43,023 bases of DNA from the NCBI GenBank assembly GCA_016188575.1, contig JACPHN010000014.1, forward strand, positions 10,325-53,347, given 5' to 3'. The DNA is from Candidatus Schekmanbacteria bacterium. GTDB lineage: Bacteria > CSSED10-310 > JACPHN01. Both the position numbers and the translations under genes were made by a program. The notes beneath the pieces were generated by a model. That model made no database searches. It saw nothing but the letters and a program-made list of their open reading frames with translations, and was not told the origin of the DNA. Position 1 is the first letter of the stretch. The number at the start of each line of letters is the position of its first letter. Positions 34,855 to 43,023 of the stretch are shown piece after piece.

Positions 34855-35787
34855 CTAGTCGGGCAACGACAGTCCCCGATTGGCGAGAATGCGCTGGATT
34901 TCCCGCACGGATCCCGGCCCGATTCCCGGGAGGGCGAGCAGCGCTTCCTGGGAGGTGCGCAGGAGCTCGTCGATGGTATTGATTCCTCCCTCCCGCAAGA
35001 GCACGCCCACCCGCTCCGAAAGGCCCAGCGCGCCGATGGCGGCAGCGCCAGCGGCCGGGGCCGCCTCGGCGACGGTGGCGGCTTCCTGGGGCGCGGCCGG
35101 CGCGGGAATCGGGGCGGCGGCCGGAGGAGCGGTCGCCTCCGCGGTGGCCCGCGGCACCACCGGAGGTGCGGCCGGCGCGGCTGATGCGCTCAGCCCATGA
35201 AAGACCCGAAAACCCTCTTCCACCTCGGCGCGAAAATCAGCGAGCGTGTGGCGAACATCTGCCCGGAGCGACGCCACGCGGGCAGTAAGCTGCCCGACGT
35301 GGGACAGAATCTCGTTCTTTTCCAGCCGGCATCGTTGACGGCGCGCGGTTTCGGAGTCGAGACGATTCTTGCGGCAGTTGTCGAACGCCTGAGCGAGCGT
35401 GTCGGCGCGCTCGCGCAGCGCGGTTTGACGAGAGCTCCGGTCGGCGTCGGCGCGACCGCGGCGCTGCTCCTCGTGCTGGCACAGATCATCCCGCAGCGCC
35501 GCGAACGCCTGGCGCATGGCGCGCGCGTGCGCGGCGTGCTCCAGGCTTCTCGCCTCCCGCGCCCTGGCCGCGGCGCCGCGCCGGTCGGTCTCGCCTTCCA
35601 TGCGGGATCGCCGGGCGCCCCCGACAACCGTATTGAACCGGTGCCTGAGGTCGCGAAGTTGCCCTTGCGCCTCGCTCAGCACGCGGCCGGTTTCTTGCCG
35701 GGTATGCGCCAGGTCTTCTGCTCTGTTGTCGTGGGCCTGGCGAATCCGCGCCGCCACGCTCTGCATTGAGGCCAAAAATTCCGCCAT
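34855..35787 (-). CDS. Coiled-coil protein with C-terminal helix-hairpin-helix
   Basis: A 310-residue protein in the position where gvpC often follows gvpA. Residues 1-195 are almost entirely charged helix rich in Arg, Glu and Ala (MAEFLASMQSVAARIRQAHD, later RQAFAALRDDLCQHEEQRR), with no membrane span. A Pro/Ala linker (about 200-250) leads to a helix-hairpin-helix at 258-308: INTIDELLRTSQEALLALPG, then IGPGSVREIQRIL. This resembles the RNA polymerase alpha C-terminal domain fold, which binds DNA or protein. No clear 33-residue GvpC repeat is visible. I infer an outer-surface protein or an adaptor to the ParA-type ATPases or to DNA. Confidence 0.8.
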   Translation of the reverse strand: MAEFLASMQSVAARIRQAHDNRAEDLAHTRQETGRVLSEAQGQLRDLRHRFNTVVGGARRSRMEGETDRRGAAARAREARSLEHAAHARAMRQAFAALRDDLCQHEEQRRGRADADRSSRQTALRERADTLAQAFDNCRKNRLDSETARRQRCRLEKNEILSHVGQLTARVASLRADVRHTLADFRAEVEEGFRVFHGLSASAAPAAPPVVPRATAEATAPPAAAPIPAPAAPQEAATVAEAAPAAGAAAIGALGLSERVGVLLREGGINTIDELLRTSQEALLALPGIGPGSVREIQRILANRGLSLPD

Positions 35788-35895
35788 GTCCTTAACATCC
35801 CTCCATGAGCCGATCCCCTCTTACGCCCAGGCTTGAGAGGCGCCTGCTTGCCGCGGAGCTCACTTGCTCGCCGCGCCCGTTCCGCCCCATCCGTC

Positions 35896-35913
35896 GCACG
35901 CGTAGATGCGTGC
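35896..35913 (-). terminator. Weak hairpin between gvpA and the coiled-coil gene
   Basis: GCACGC and GCGTGC form a six-pair stem with a six-base loop in the 171-base gap after gvpA. In other clusters a hairpin here partly stops transcription so that gvpA mRNA is in excess. This one is weak and has no T-run, so the role is uncertain. Confidence 0.3.
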
Positions 35914-35958
35914 AAGCGATGACAGGGCCGAACGGTGCGAGCTTGAGCTACGCCCTCA

Positions 35959-36177
35959 TCATGCCGGCGCCGCTGCGGTGGCCGTGAGGCCGATGGCTTC
36001 GGCGTACTTCAGGTAGGTATCGACCGAGGCGATCACGACGCGGGCCTCGATCGAGAGGAGCTCGATACCGACCAGCGAGACCTTCACCCAGGCGTCGATG
36101 ACGATACCTTTGTCGAGGATCCGATCCACGACCTCGGCAAGGCTCGAGGAGTCCGTGGACTTGGTAACCTGTGCCAT
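35959..36177 (-). CDS. gvpA: Major gas vesicle shell protein GvpA
   Basis: A 72-residue protein that would polymerise into the vesicle wall. It has the canonical core [40 protein letters not shown], then [14 protein letters not shown], with no extra domains. The ATG at 36177 has GGAG 7 bases upstream. It is the first complete gene of a minus-strand operon running to 25893. The 238-base region upstream holds a candidate sigma-54 promoter, and the gap behind it holds a weak hairpin. Confidence 0.97.
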   Translation of the reverse strand: MAQVTKSTDSSSLAEVVDRILDKGIVIDAWVKVSLVGIELLSIEARVVIASVDTYLKYAEAIGLTATAAAPA

Positions 36178-36263
36178 GCAGCACTCCATTCTGAGAGTGG
36201 TTGCCGTGCTCACAGCCAGACCGAGGCAGTGCACCCCAGCGCCGAGCACCCTGCGTCGGGTCT

Positions 36264-36279
36264 TGCAAGAAAGGCACCA
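36264..36279 (-). promoter_or_regulatory. Candidate sigma-54 promoter of the gas vesicle operon
   Basis: On the minus strand, TGGTGCCTTTCTTGCA has GG and GC exactly 10 bases apart. It matches the -24/-12 consensus (TGGCAC, five bases, TTGCA) except at two positions. It lies about 87 bases upstream of the gvpA start. No activator gene or enhancer site is identified in the window. Confidence 0.45.
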
Positions 36280-36415
36280 TCTCGGCAACGGCTGTGCGCC
36301 GAGCGCGGCATGGCATGGCTGACGGCTTTTCGTGCCGGGCCGCCGATGATACCGCACCGCGAGGTATGGTGCATACTCCCTATCGCGGGTCTGACTAGGG
36401 AACCGGCGCCCTGTT

Positions 36416-36622
36416 TCACGACTCGGCGCCATCCGCGTGGTCGGAAAACGCCTCGGATACGAACGTGAACGGCGGCCACGGTCCGGTGACCGTGAGCGCC
36501 ACCCCGTGGGCGCTTTCCGCCGCGGCCTGGTGGGTCATGGCCGCGCTGAACGCTTCCTGTCGATCTCTGCGGACGAGGCACGCCAAGTTGAGAAAAGGCT
36601 TGCCGGGCGTTTCACCCGGTAC
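36416..36622 (-). pseudogene. C-terminal fragment of a second GvpF/L
   Basis: About 68 residues that match the end of GvpF/L: FLNLACLVRRDRQEAFSAAM, then [16 protein letters not shown]. The whole N-terminal domain is missing. The frame is open upstream into an IS5-type transposase fragment, so a chimeric product is formally possible but has no plausible start of its own. It shows the gas vesicle cluster once extended further upstream and was cut by an insertion sequence. Confidence 0.8.
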
Positions 36623-36895
36623 AGCGCGGACAGGCAACGCGACCACCTCGATTTCGATCCCGAGGTCTTCCCGGACGTTCTCAACGAACCGGCCCCTGTA
36701 CGCCCCATCGCTCCAGGTCTTTTCCAGCGTGGTGTCCTTGACTTTGGCGGCCATCCGTGTCGGCAGGCCACCGTCGCGATCCTGGATGTCGGCTTGGTAC
36801 CCGTGGATCGCAATGAGCAGGCCCAGGGTGTCTACGACGATGTGGCGCTTTCGTCCTTTGGTGGTGTCCCATACTGACTCAACATGCCGCTGCAA
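36623..36895 (-). mobile_element. IS5-family transposase fragment
   Basis: Reads TTKGRKRHIVVDTLGLLIAI, then ADIQDRDGG and WSDGAYRGRFVENV. These are the central DDE-region motifs of IS5/IS427-type transposases (KGRKRHI, VDT, QDRDG, DGAY). Both ends of the transposase are absent and no terminal repeats are visible. It is joined in frame to the gvpF/L fragment. Confidence 0.8.
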
Positions 36896-36970
36896 AGCGG
36901 TAGTCCGATCAGCGAGAACCGCTAGAAATCAATGCGTTGAGCCCAGTGAGGACACCACCCGATATCGTAG

Positions 36971-37837
36971 CTACTTACAGGCGTCCTGATTCGTGAGCTC
37001 TTCCGAGAGCTCTTCAATAGACGTCCGCTCCTCTGATCCGATTGTCATTGACCCGGCGATTCGTTTCAAGTCATCGGCGTCCGATTGCCTTCCTTGCGCG
37101 CTGATTGCTGGCATAATGAAGGAATGGTCCCAAAACCTTATGGACTTCGACTGCGTGATTTGTTCAAGCAAGGACATTAGCATATCCGCTGCCCCCGAAT
37201 CGCGCACATTGCAAAAGTACGAATACGCATCAGTGTCTGCAATCTTCGTTTTCGCCGCAATCGCGAGCTGCTCTTTCCAGTAAGCGAGATCCTGGGGCAC
37301 GGGTGGACGCACCTCGAGTCGGCGTGGCGGCGAAGACGCTGACCCTCTCGCGATGGTGAAGCCTTCGAGGCTTATGGGTCCAGATGAGTAGTAATCAACG
37401 CGCAACTCATAAATACCGGTCCTCGCGGGCAGGAAAAACCCCTCCTCGCACTGTTCACCAATTCTAATGGTTGCGAATGTGACAAACTCAGAGCTAACGG
37501 GCACGTAAGAACAGTCAAGGCAAGACGCTATGCCAAGTCCATATTTGTACTTGCAGCTTCCATCAGAAGCAGTTAGCGAAATCTTCGCGTCAAGCGACGG
37601 GTCAAGGTATACTACGCCTGGAATCTTTGCACGCACGCGCACTTTTATTACATATTTTGACCCCATGTTTACTTCATTGGGAGCATCGAGATCAATTTCT
37701 ATTGCTCTAAACGCTTCGTTAGTATCTCTCTCCGGGAGAACGCAATTTTCGTAATCAGCCAGAGATACATTACTGATATTAAAACAACTCCACAGTAATA
37801 GTGCGGTTGCTATAGTCTTAGGCATGATGTACGGCAT
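36971..37837 (-). CDS. Exported protein, candidate immunity to the RHS metallopeptidase tip
   Basis: I do not recognise the family. The 288-residue product has a signal peptide (MPKTIATALLLWSCFNIS, cleavage near SLA), a beta-rich N-terminal half with several Cys (CKYKYGLGIASCLDC) and a helical C-terminal half (DADDLKRIAGSM). The gene is AT-richer than the window. It begins inside the last 28 bases of the RHS gene, with AAGGAG upstream, so it is co-translated. A small gene right behind a polymorphic toxin tip is usually the immunity protein; export would fit protection in the periplasm. That function is inferred from context only. Confidence 0.65.
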   Translation of the reverse strand: MPYIMPKTIATALLLWSCFNISNVSLADYENCVLPERDTNEAFRAIEIDLDAPNEVNMGSKYVIKVRVRAKIPGVVYLDPSLDAKISLTASDGSCKYKYGLGIASCLDCSYVPVSSEFVTFATIRIGEQCEEGFFLPARTGIYELRVDYYSSGPISLEGFTIARGSASSPPRRLEVRPPVPQDLAYWKEQLAIAAKTKIADTDAYSYFCNVRDSGAADMLMSLLEQITQSKSIRFWDHSFIMPAISAQGRQSDADDLKRIAGSMTIGSEERTSIEELSEELTNQDACK

Positions 37838-40800
37838 TTCTTCGTAAACTCCTTCCAGCCAGGTGAATCGTGTTCATTGGTTCTGTCCTGTCTTGCCAAA
37901 TGACCCATTTCGTGAAGAATATTAGTGGCAATCTCACATGCCGACGGTACTTTGCTAAGAAAATCCTCGTCAATGGTTATGCGTCCCCATACGCCTGGCC
38001 TTGTACAGGCATTCGGGTTATGGCCAGCACACTGACCGGTAATAATAGTGGGCGGCGTCCCCTCGTTAAGCACGTCGTTGATGTTCTTCATAATCTGGTT
38101 AGGTTGCCCTTGAAAATAGTCTGTGCATGATTTACATGGACCGGTGTTACCAAGGAGCTCGGAAACAAGCTTAACTAGCCCTTTCCTGATTAGCTTTGGG
38201 TATCTTGCCGTAGGGTAAATCACATACGAGCCGAGCGGGTCCCGTTTCAGCAGCGGCGAGCTTTCCGCGTACTGATACCCGGCTGTGCCCATCGACGGCC
38301 TGGGGTCGGGTCCCGAAAACCTCCATGTCGACGGAAGATAGATGCGGGCGCGAAAGTCGTAAACCGGTACATCACCGCCAACCAACGCCTCCCGGCTCCC
38401 GAAGCCGAACCGATCCAGGACTGACGATCCGGCCGGGATGCCGCGCCGAAGCTGTCATACGCGTACGTTCGCACAATCGCGCCGGTGTCGGCGGTAACGG
38501 CTACCACGTCGTTGCGCTCATTTCGCGCGTATGCCAGCGTCGTCCCCCCGATCTCGCCGGAGAGCAGCTCGTCTATCCCTTCCGCATACGTGTAGCTCTC
38601 CGTAGCCCCGCCGCCATTGTCGACCCGGATGAGATTTCCTTGATCATAGAAGATCTGCTCGCGCTCCCCGGCCAGCAGGTCTTCCTTATCGGCGCGCCGG
38701 TCCGCGCCGTCGAAAGAAAACCGGAGATCGTTGAGAATTTCCCCGTCCGAGCTTCGCCGGCGGCGAATCCCCGTGTTTCGGCCGAGCGCGTCGTACGCCA
38801 GCGCGATCTCCTCGCCGTCCGTGACGTGTCGAATGAGCGACAACTGGCCGTTCGCGTCGTGCGCGTACGCGTACGCGTCGTCCGCCACCAGTCTTCCGGC
38901 CGCGTCGTATTCGTAGGTCCCGCTCAGGTGCGACGCGGTCCGCCGCCCCAGCGCGTCGTAGGCGTACCATTCGTCCACCAGCGGCCCGCCGTCCGGATGA
39001 TCCGCCCCCGTCAGCCGGCCGGCCGCGTCGTACGCATAGACGTGCTCTCCAAGGCCGTCGGTGATTCGCAGGACCTGTCCCTCGGCGTCGTAGGTATAGG
39101 TGTAGCTCAGCTCCGGCACGACCGACGGGTTGCGCGTCGTCATCGCGGTCAGCCGCCCGAGCTCGTCGTGGGCGTAGAGGCGAGTCGCCCCGCCGGCGTC
39201 CGCCGGTACAGATGCTCGGTTCCCTCGGGGCCCACCATCGTCTTGCGCCGCCCGGCCTTGTCGTACGTGTAGCGCGTCGTCAGCCCCGCCCACGTCTCCG
39301 ATGCCATCCGTCCCCCGGCGTCGTAGCTTCGCTCGATCACCCCCACGGCGTTGGCGATCGCCAGCGGCCGCCCACCCACGTCGTAGCTCCACGTCGTCTC
39401 CGACCCATCTGATGCGAGCTGCCGCGTGCGCTGGCCCGCCGCGTCATACTCGTCGCGCAGCCACTCGCCACCCGGGCGCCGTTGCTCGATCTGTCGTCCG
39501 GCGCGGTCATACACCCACGTCTCCCGGTTCCCGAGCGGATCGCTCCGCGCCACGACCCGCCCGCGCGCATCGACCTCGCTGCGCCAGACGTTGCCGAGAG
39601 CATCGACCACGGCGGTCGCCGCCGTCCCCGCGCCCTCGTAGCTTCGCGCCGTCACCGCGCCCGCCGCGTCGACCTCCCGCACCACCCGCCCAAGCGCGTC
39701 GTACCACGTATCGCGCCGCCGCCCGAGCGCGTCGATAACCGCCGTTACCTGCCCGTGGGCGTCCCGCGCGTAGCTCGTGACGTTCCCGAGCGGGTCCTCG
39801 TCCCAGGCGACGTTGCCGAGCCCGTCGTAGCCGGTCTCCCAACGCGCTCCCGCCGCGTCCGTCACCGCCGTAAGCAAGCCGCGCGCGTCGTATTCATAGA
39901 TCTCGTAGGCTCCGCCCGGCCGGTCGACGCGCGTCACATTGCCGCCCGCGTCGTAGGTGAAATCCGTGCGCGCGAGCAGCGGGTCGGTGATGCGCGTCAA
40001 GCGGTCGGCCGCGTCGTATTCGTAGCGGGTCACCGCTCCCGTCGCCAGCTCCTCGATCGCGATCGCGTTGCCGCGCGCGTCGAAAGTCGTCTCCGTGGCG
40101 CTGCCGTCCGGCCGCGTCACCGTCTCGGTCGACCCGTCCGCGGCGCGAGCGACCGTCGTCACGCGCCCCACCGCATCCTCGGTCGCGGTCACCCGCCCGC
40201 CGCCGTCGATCGTAAAGCGCGTTTCGCCGCCGAGCGCATCCGTTCGCGTCGCCACAACCGCCTCGGCGAGCAGCGCGGTTGCCGGCACCGCCCGCGTCCC
40301 TGAGCCCGCGGGCAGCTCGTCGATCAGCCCCACCGCGGCGGCTGGCACATACGTCCGCACCTCGCCATCCGGCAACACCCGTGCTCGCAGCCGGCCCCGT
40401 CCGTCGTAGGTGAACGTCGTCGCGGCGCCCGTGCCGTCGCGGCGCGACAACAGGCGGTGCACCTCGTCGTAGGCGAACAGCTCCGCGTTTCCCGCCGGGT
40501 CGACGACCGTCACGAGATCGCCGTGCGTGTCCACGACGAACCGCGTCACCCGGCCGCCTGGGTCCGTGTAGGTGCTCAGGCGACCCTCGGCGTCGTAGGC
40601 CAGAGCGCTGACCTGGCCCGCGGGATCCGTGATCTCGGTCAGCCGCCCCGCGGCGTCGTAGCGATACGCCGTGGCGTTGCCCACCGCATCGCGCCGCTCC
40701 GTCAAGCGCCCGGCCGCGTCGAAGCGCTCGCGCTCGCCGCCGGCAGCGACCCGCTCGTAGGTGCCGTCCGCCATTTGTCGCAGCCGCTCCGTGCCTCCCT

Positions 40801-41308
40801 CGCCCAGATACGCGCCCGTCCCGCGCGCCAGCCGCCACAGCGCGGAAGTCCCGCCATCGAGCATCGCCGTCACCACGGTGCCGTCGGGCAGCGCGAGCAC
40901 TCCCGTCGGCCGGCTCGGGCCGTCGATCGCGCGATAGCGGAGGTAGGGGCGCCCACCCAGGTCGAGCTCGTAGATTCGTCTGCGGTCCGCCACCGCTACC
41001 AGCAACCCGGCGTCGCTCGCGGCCAGCCCGCTGATCCCCGAGCGCACAAACCAGCGCTCGGCCGCGTCCATCCCGGGTACCAGGCGATGGATCGCACCGG
41101 CCGCGTGCACGTAGAGGCGCCCATCCGCCGCCACGGCGAGCTGGCCCGCGTCGCCGAGCGCGCGCGTCTCGACGCGCACCGGACCCGCCTCCCGCCACCC
41201 GCTTTGGCGAGTGCTCACCGACGACCGAGCTTCGTCCGGTATTCCGGACTGACACCCAGCCAGGAAGCAAGTTCTCGGCACCACCTCATGAGATCTCCAA
41301 TGCCCCAT
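37810..41308 (-). pseudogene. RHS-repeat toxin with metallopeptidase tip, two frameshifts
   Basis: A polymorphic RHS protein of about 1,166 codons. The core has many YD repeats (for example RYDAAGRLTEITDPAGQ) that would form a toxin-enclosing shell. It ends with the conserved boundary FGFGSREALVGGDVPVYDFR and SPLLKRDPLG. The ~130-residue tip carries ATNILHEMGHLAR, an HExxH zinc-peptidase motif (HEMGH, 37900-37914). The reading frame shifts near 39190-39205 and again near 38411-38428; protein similarity continues on both sides, so the breaks are single-base changes or sequencing errors. The 5' end is uncertain: LAGCQSG resembles a lipobox but no proper signal precedes it. Confidence 0.8.
38878..39176 (-). 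repeat. RHS core duplication, copy 1
   Basis: Nearly identical to 42725-43023 over 299 bases; I count three differences by eye. It encodes the last shared YD repeats, from DAYAYAHD's upstream neighbour back through SYTYTYDAEGQ. Identity stops abruptly on the tip side, where the two RHS genes diverge. Confidence 0.9.
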
Positions 41309-41419
41309 CCTTGCCGAGTCTACGCCTCCACGCGGAGCGTTTCCTCATGCATCATTCGCCACCATTGGGCGACACGCAGTACGCCTCACGTGGGCTTGCG
41401 GGCGCCGAACAGATAGTCC

Positions 41420-41761
41420 TCAGTCATAATCAGAAAACGCAGCAACTTCGGTAACTTTTCCATCTCGAAACTTTATGAATCGCACATAGTAGGACGAACC
41501 CGATGCGTCTGAGTAGTGATATACGACAGATGAATCGTCATATTCAATAGTTGATAATGGTTCACCGAGAATATCCAATACATGTTTCTGTGACATTCCG
41601 ATCTTTATAGACGTAAAGGCTCTCTCACTGTAGTTTTTACTATATAAAGTACCGAGTCCTGGATGTAGAAAGTAAACCCAAAACGCCATAAACAAAGACA
41701 CTAACAACCATATTATGATACGCAGAGTCAGCATGATCCAATGAACGTATCCCGCCTTCAT
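41420..41761 (-). CDS. Small membrane protein with BamE-like domain, candidate immunity
   Basis: A 113-residue protein with one strong N-terminal membrane helix (LRIIIWLLVSLFMAFWVYFL) followed by a domain that resembles the SmpA/BamE fold: FTSIKIGMSQKHVLDILGEP, then YYVRFIKFRDGKV. I take the ATG that overlaps the RHS stop as ATGA; an ATG six codons earlier is possible. The gene is AT-rich, like the adjacent tip. Its position directly behind the RHS tip suggests an immunity protein held in the inner membrane facing the periplasm; this is inference. Confidence 0.65.
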   Translation of the reverse strand: MKAGYVHWIMLTLRIIIWLLVSLFMAFWVYFLHPGLGTLYSKNYSERAFTSIKIGMSQKHVLDILGEPLSTIEYDDSSVVYHYSDASGSSYYVRFIKFRDGKVTEVAAFSDYD

Positions 41762-43023
41762 GATGGACACTTCGGCCATCCTATTTCATCGGGGTCGACC
41801 CATACACAAGGCTTTAGGATTCCAACTATGCCATGCCAGCATTCAACATGAACCTGTCCGAACTTGCATGTAATATTTGCTTCACCTTGATCTGGTACTT
41901 TCAGCACCTTCTTTTCTTTATGACCACAAAAGTATACGCCGTCAGCATTATACACTGTGCGGCCTGGCCAATCGTGGTGGATCAGATTATTTCCGCATTC
42001 TGGCTTTACATATATTCCATACTCACTGCATTGGCATCCATCATTTACAATGACTCGACCAGGTTTGAATGGATTCCAGAGAGGAGAAAGCCGCAACGGA
42101 TCGTTAACGCGAAACTCGAATGCTCTCCCTGCCAACTGGCCTCCGCGGTCCGGCTGCCAGTATCTTCCCACTTCGACATCCAGCACCCGGGCACGCACGT
42201 CGTAATGCACTGCGGAAGTGACGGGGATGCGTTCCCGTGCGGCAAAAGTAAATCGGTCTACCGAACCATCGTCTTCGGCGGGGACCGGGAGGACGCCAAA
42301 GCTATCGTAGGATCGCATACGCGACGCTCCGCTAGTCGTCAGAATGCCGACTACGTCGTTTCGCTGATTCCGCGCTAGCTCTTGCTTGTCCCCTGCGATT
42401 TCACCGCCCAACACCTCATCGATTCCTTCTGCATAAACGTATCGTTCCTGACTCGCGCCTTCGCCTTCGACCCAAACCAAGTTTTCGCCGTCGGACCACC
42501 GGTGCGTCAGTTGGCCCGCAAGTGTGTTCTCGTCAACCGCGCGGCGACCCTCCGGATCGTGCTCGTAGCGCCATGAGGCCAGAAGGGTGGCGTCACTCGC
42601 CCGCGTCTCCTCCCAGCCCGAGAGTAGCCCAGAGGCCTCATAAAAGAACGCGATTTCAAGATTCTCCGCGGAGCTCACAAGACGTTCCAGCTCACCCCCT
42701 GGCGCACTCTCGTAGGCCCGGTGCTCGTCCGCCACCAGTCTTCCGGCCGCGTCGTATTCGTAGGTCCCGCTCAGGTGCGACGCGGTCCGCCGCCCGAGCG
42801 CGTCGTAGGCGTACCATTCGTCCACCAGCGGCCCGCCGTCCGGATGATCCGCCCCCGTCAGTCGGCCGGCCGCGTCGTACGTATAGACGTGCTCTCCAAG
42901 GCCGTCGGTGATTCGCAGGACCTGTCCCTCGGCGTCGTAGGTATAGGTGTAGCTCAGCTCCGGCACGACCGACGGGTTGCGCGTCGTCATCGCGGTCAGC
43001 CGCCCGAGCTCGTCGTGGGCGTA
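41758..43023 (-). CDS. RHS-repeat protein with Cys-rich tip (partial)
   Basis: The C-terminal 421 residues of an RHS protein that continues beyond the right edge. The core part has YD repeats (HVYTYDAAGRLTGADHPDGG) and a degenerate boundary (YDVRARVLDVEVGRYWQPD, where RHS proteins usually have FRARYYDP). The last ~105 residues, after NPFKPGRV, are the variable tip: AT-rich, with at least eight Cys and HHDWPGRTVYN. I cannot assign its activity. The frame is unbroken here, unlike the neighbouring RHS gene. Confidence 0.85.
   Translation of the reverse strand, partial: YAHDELGRLTAMTTRNPSVVPELSYTYTYDAEGQVLRITDGLGEHVYTYDAAGRLTGADHPDGGPLVDEWYAYDALGRRTASHLSGTYEYDAAGRLVADEHRAYESAPGGELERLVSSAENLEIAFFYEASGLLSGWEETRASDATLLASWRYEHDPEGRRAVDENTLAGQLTHRWSDGENLVWVEGEGASQERYVYAEGIDEVLGGEIAGDKQELARNQRNDVVGILTTSGASRMRSYDSFGVLPVPAEDDGSVDRFTFAARERIPVTSAVHYDVRARVLDVEVGRYWQPDRGGQLAGRAFEFRVNDPLRLSPLWNPFKPGRVIVNDGCQCSEYGIYVKPECGNNLIHHDWPGRTVYNADGVYFCGHKEKKVLKVPDQGEANITCKFGQVHVECWHGIVGILKPCVWVDPDEIGWPKCPS
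42725..43023 (-). repeat. RHS core duplication, copy 2
   Basis: Partner of 38878-39176, offset by 3,847 bases and in the same orientation. It runs off the window, so the repeat may be longer. Recombination between the copies would delete or swap the tip and immunity genes that lie between them. Confidence 0.9.

Noticed and set aside
37500-42200. AT-rich islands as possible phage or plasmid insertions
   Set aside because: They coincide exactly with the RHS tips and their small partner genes; no integrase, phage or replication gene is present.

Overview
The window is GC-rich, with a few clearly AT-richer islands. It carries a very large WD40 Ser/Thr kinase, a subtilase with FG-GAP repeats, RHS polymorphic toxins, and toxin-antitoxin pairs. 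This mix suggests an environmental Gram-negative bacterium of the Myxococcota/Desulfobacterota type. That placement is inferred from gene content; no rRNA marker is present.

Region 1 (1-13.4 kb) is accessory DNA rich in decayed genes. It holds a broken kinase-ATPase-TPR gene, a Phd/VapC pair coupled through a CTG start, GC-rich inverted repeats, a secreted orphan protein, and a 1515-residue membrane kinase with two propellers and a LamG-like domain. A TPR relic, a probable transposase relic and a secreted endonuclease/exonuclease/phosphatase-fold enzyme follow. A 749-bp shrunken copy of the kinase gene has lost two internal blocks at short microhomologies.

Region 2 (13.5-25 kb) reads mainly on the plus strand. 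It starts with a secreted subtilase whose catalytic domain appears split by a seven-repeat FG-GAP propeller. A compact housekeeping-like run follows: cysH, an extended SDR protein lacking the catalytic Lys, metG, a SpoU methyltransferase and a coiled-coil protein. A convergent secreted NlpC/P60-like protein with a PPC domain closes the region.

Region 3 (25.2-36.6 kb) is the centrepiece: a long, tightly packed minus-strand gas vesicle operon. In transcription order it encodes GvpA, a coiled-coil protein ending in a helix-hairpin-helix domain, GvpN, a small helical protein, GvpF/L, GvpG, a tandem ArsA/Get3-like ATPase with a CxxC in each half, a small A-domain protein, GvpK, GvpJ, a stand-alone HATPase, and three different ParA/MinD ATPases. 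A candidate sigma-54 promoter precedes gvpA. A second gvpF/L survives only as a C-terminal fragment fused to an IS5-type transposase fragment. At the far end the last parA overlaps the tail of a convergent phd/vapC pair. I infer that the operon couples vesicle assembly to an ATPase-driven positioning or partitioning module.

Region 4 (37-43 kb) is a minus-strand RHS polymorphic-toxin locus. Two RHS C-termini share a 299-bp near-identical core but end in unrelated AT-rich tips, each followed by a small candidate immunity gene. One tip carries an HExxH metallopeptidase motif; its RHS core has two frameshifts. The other RHS gene runs off the right edge.
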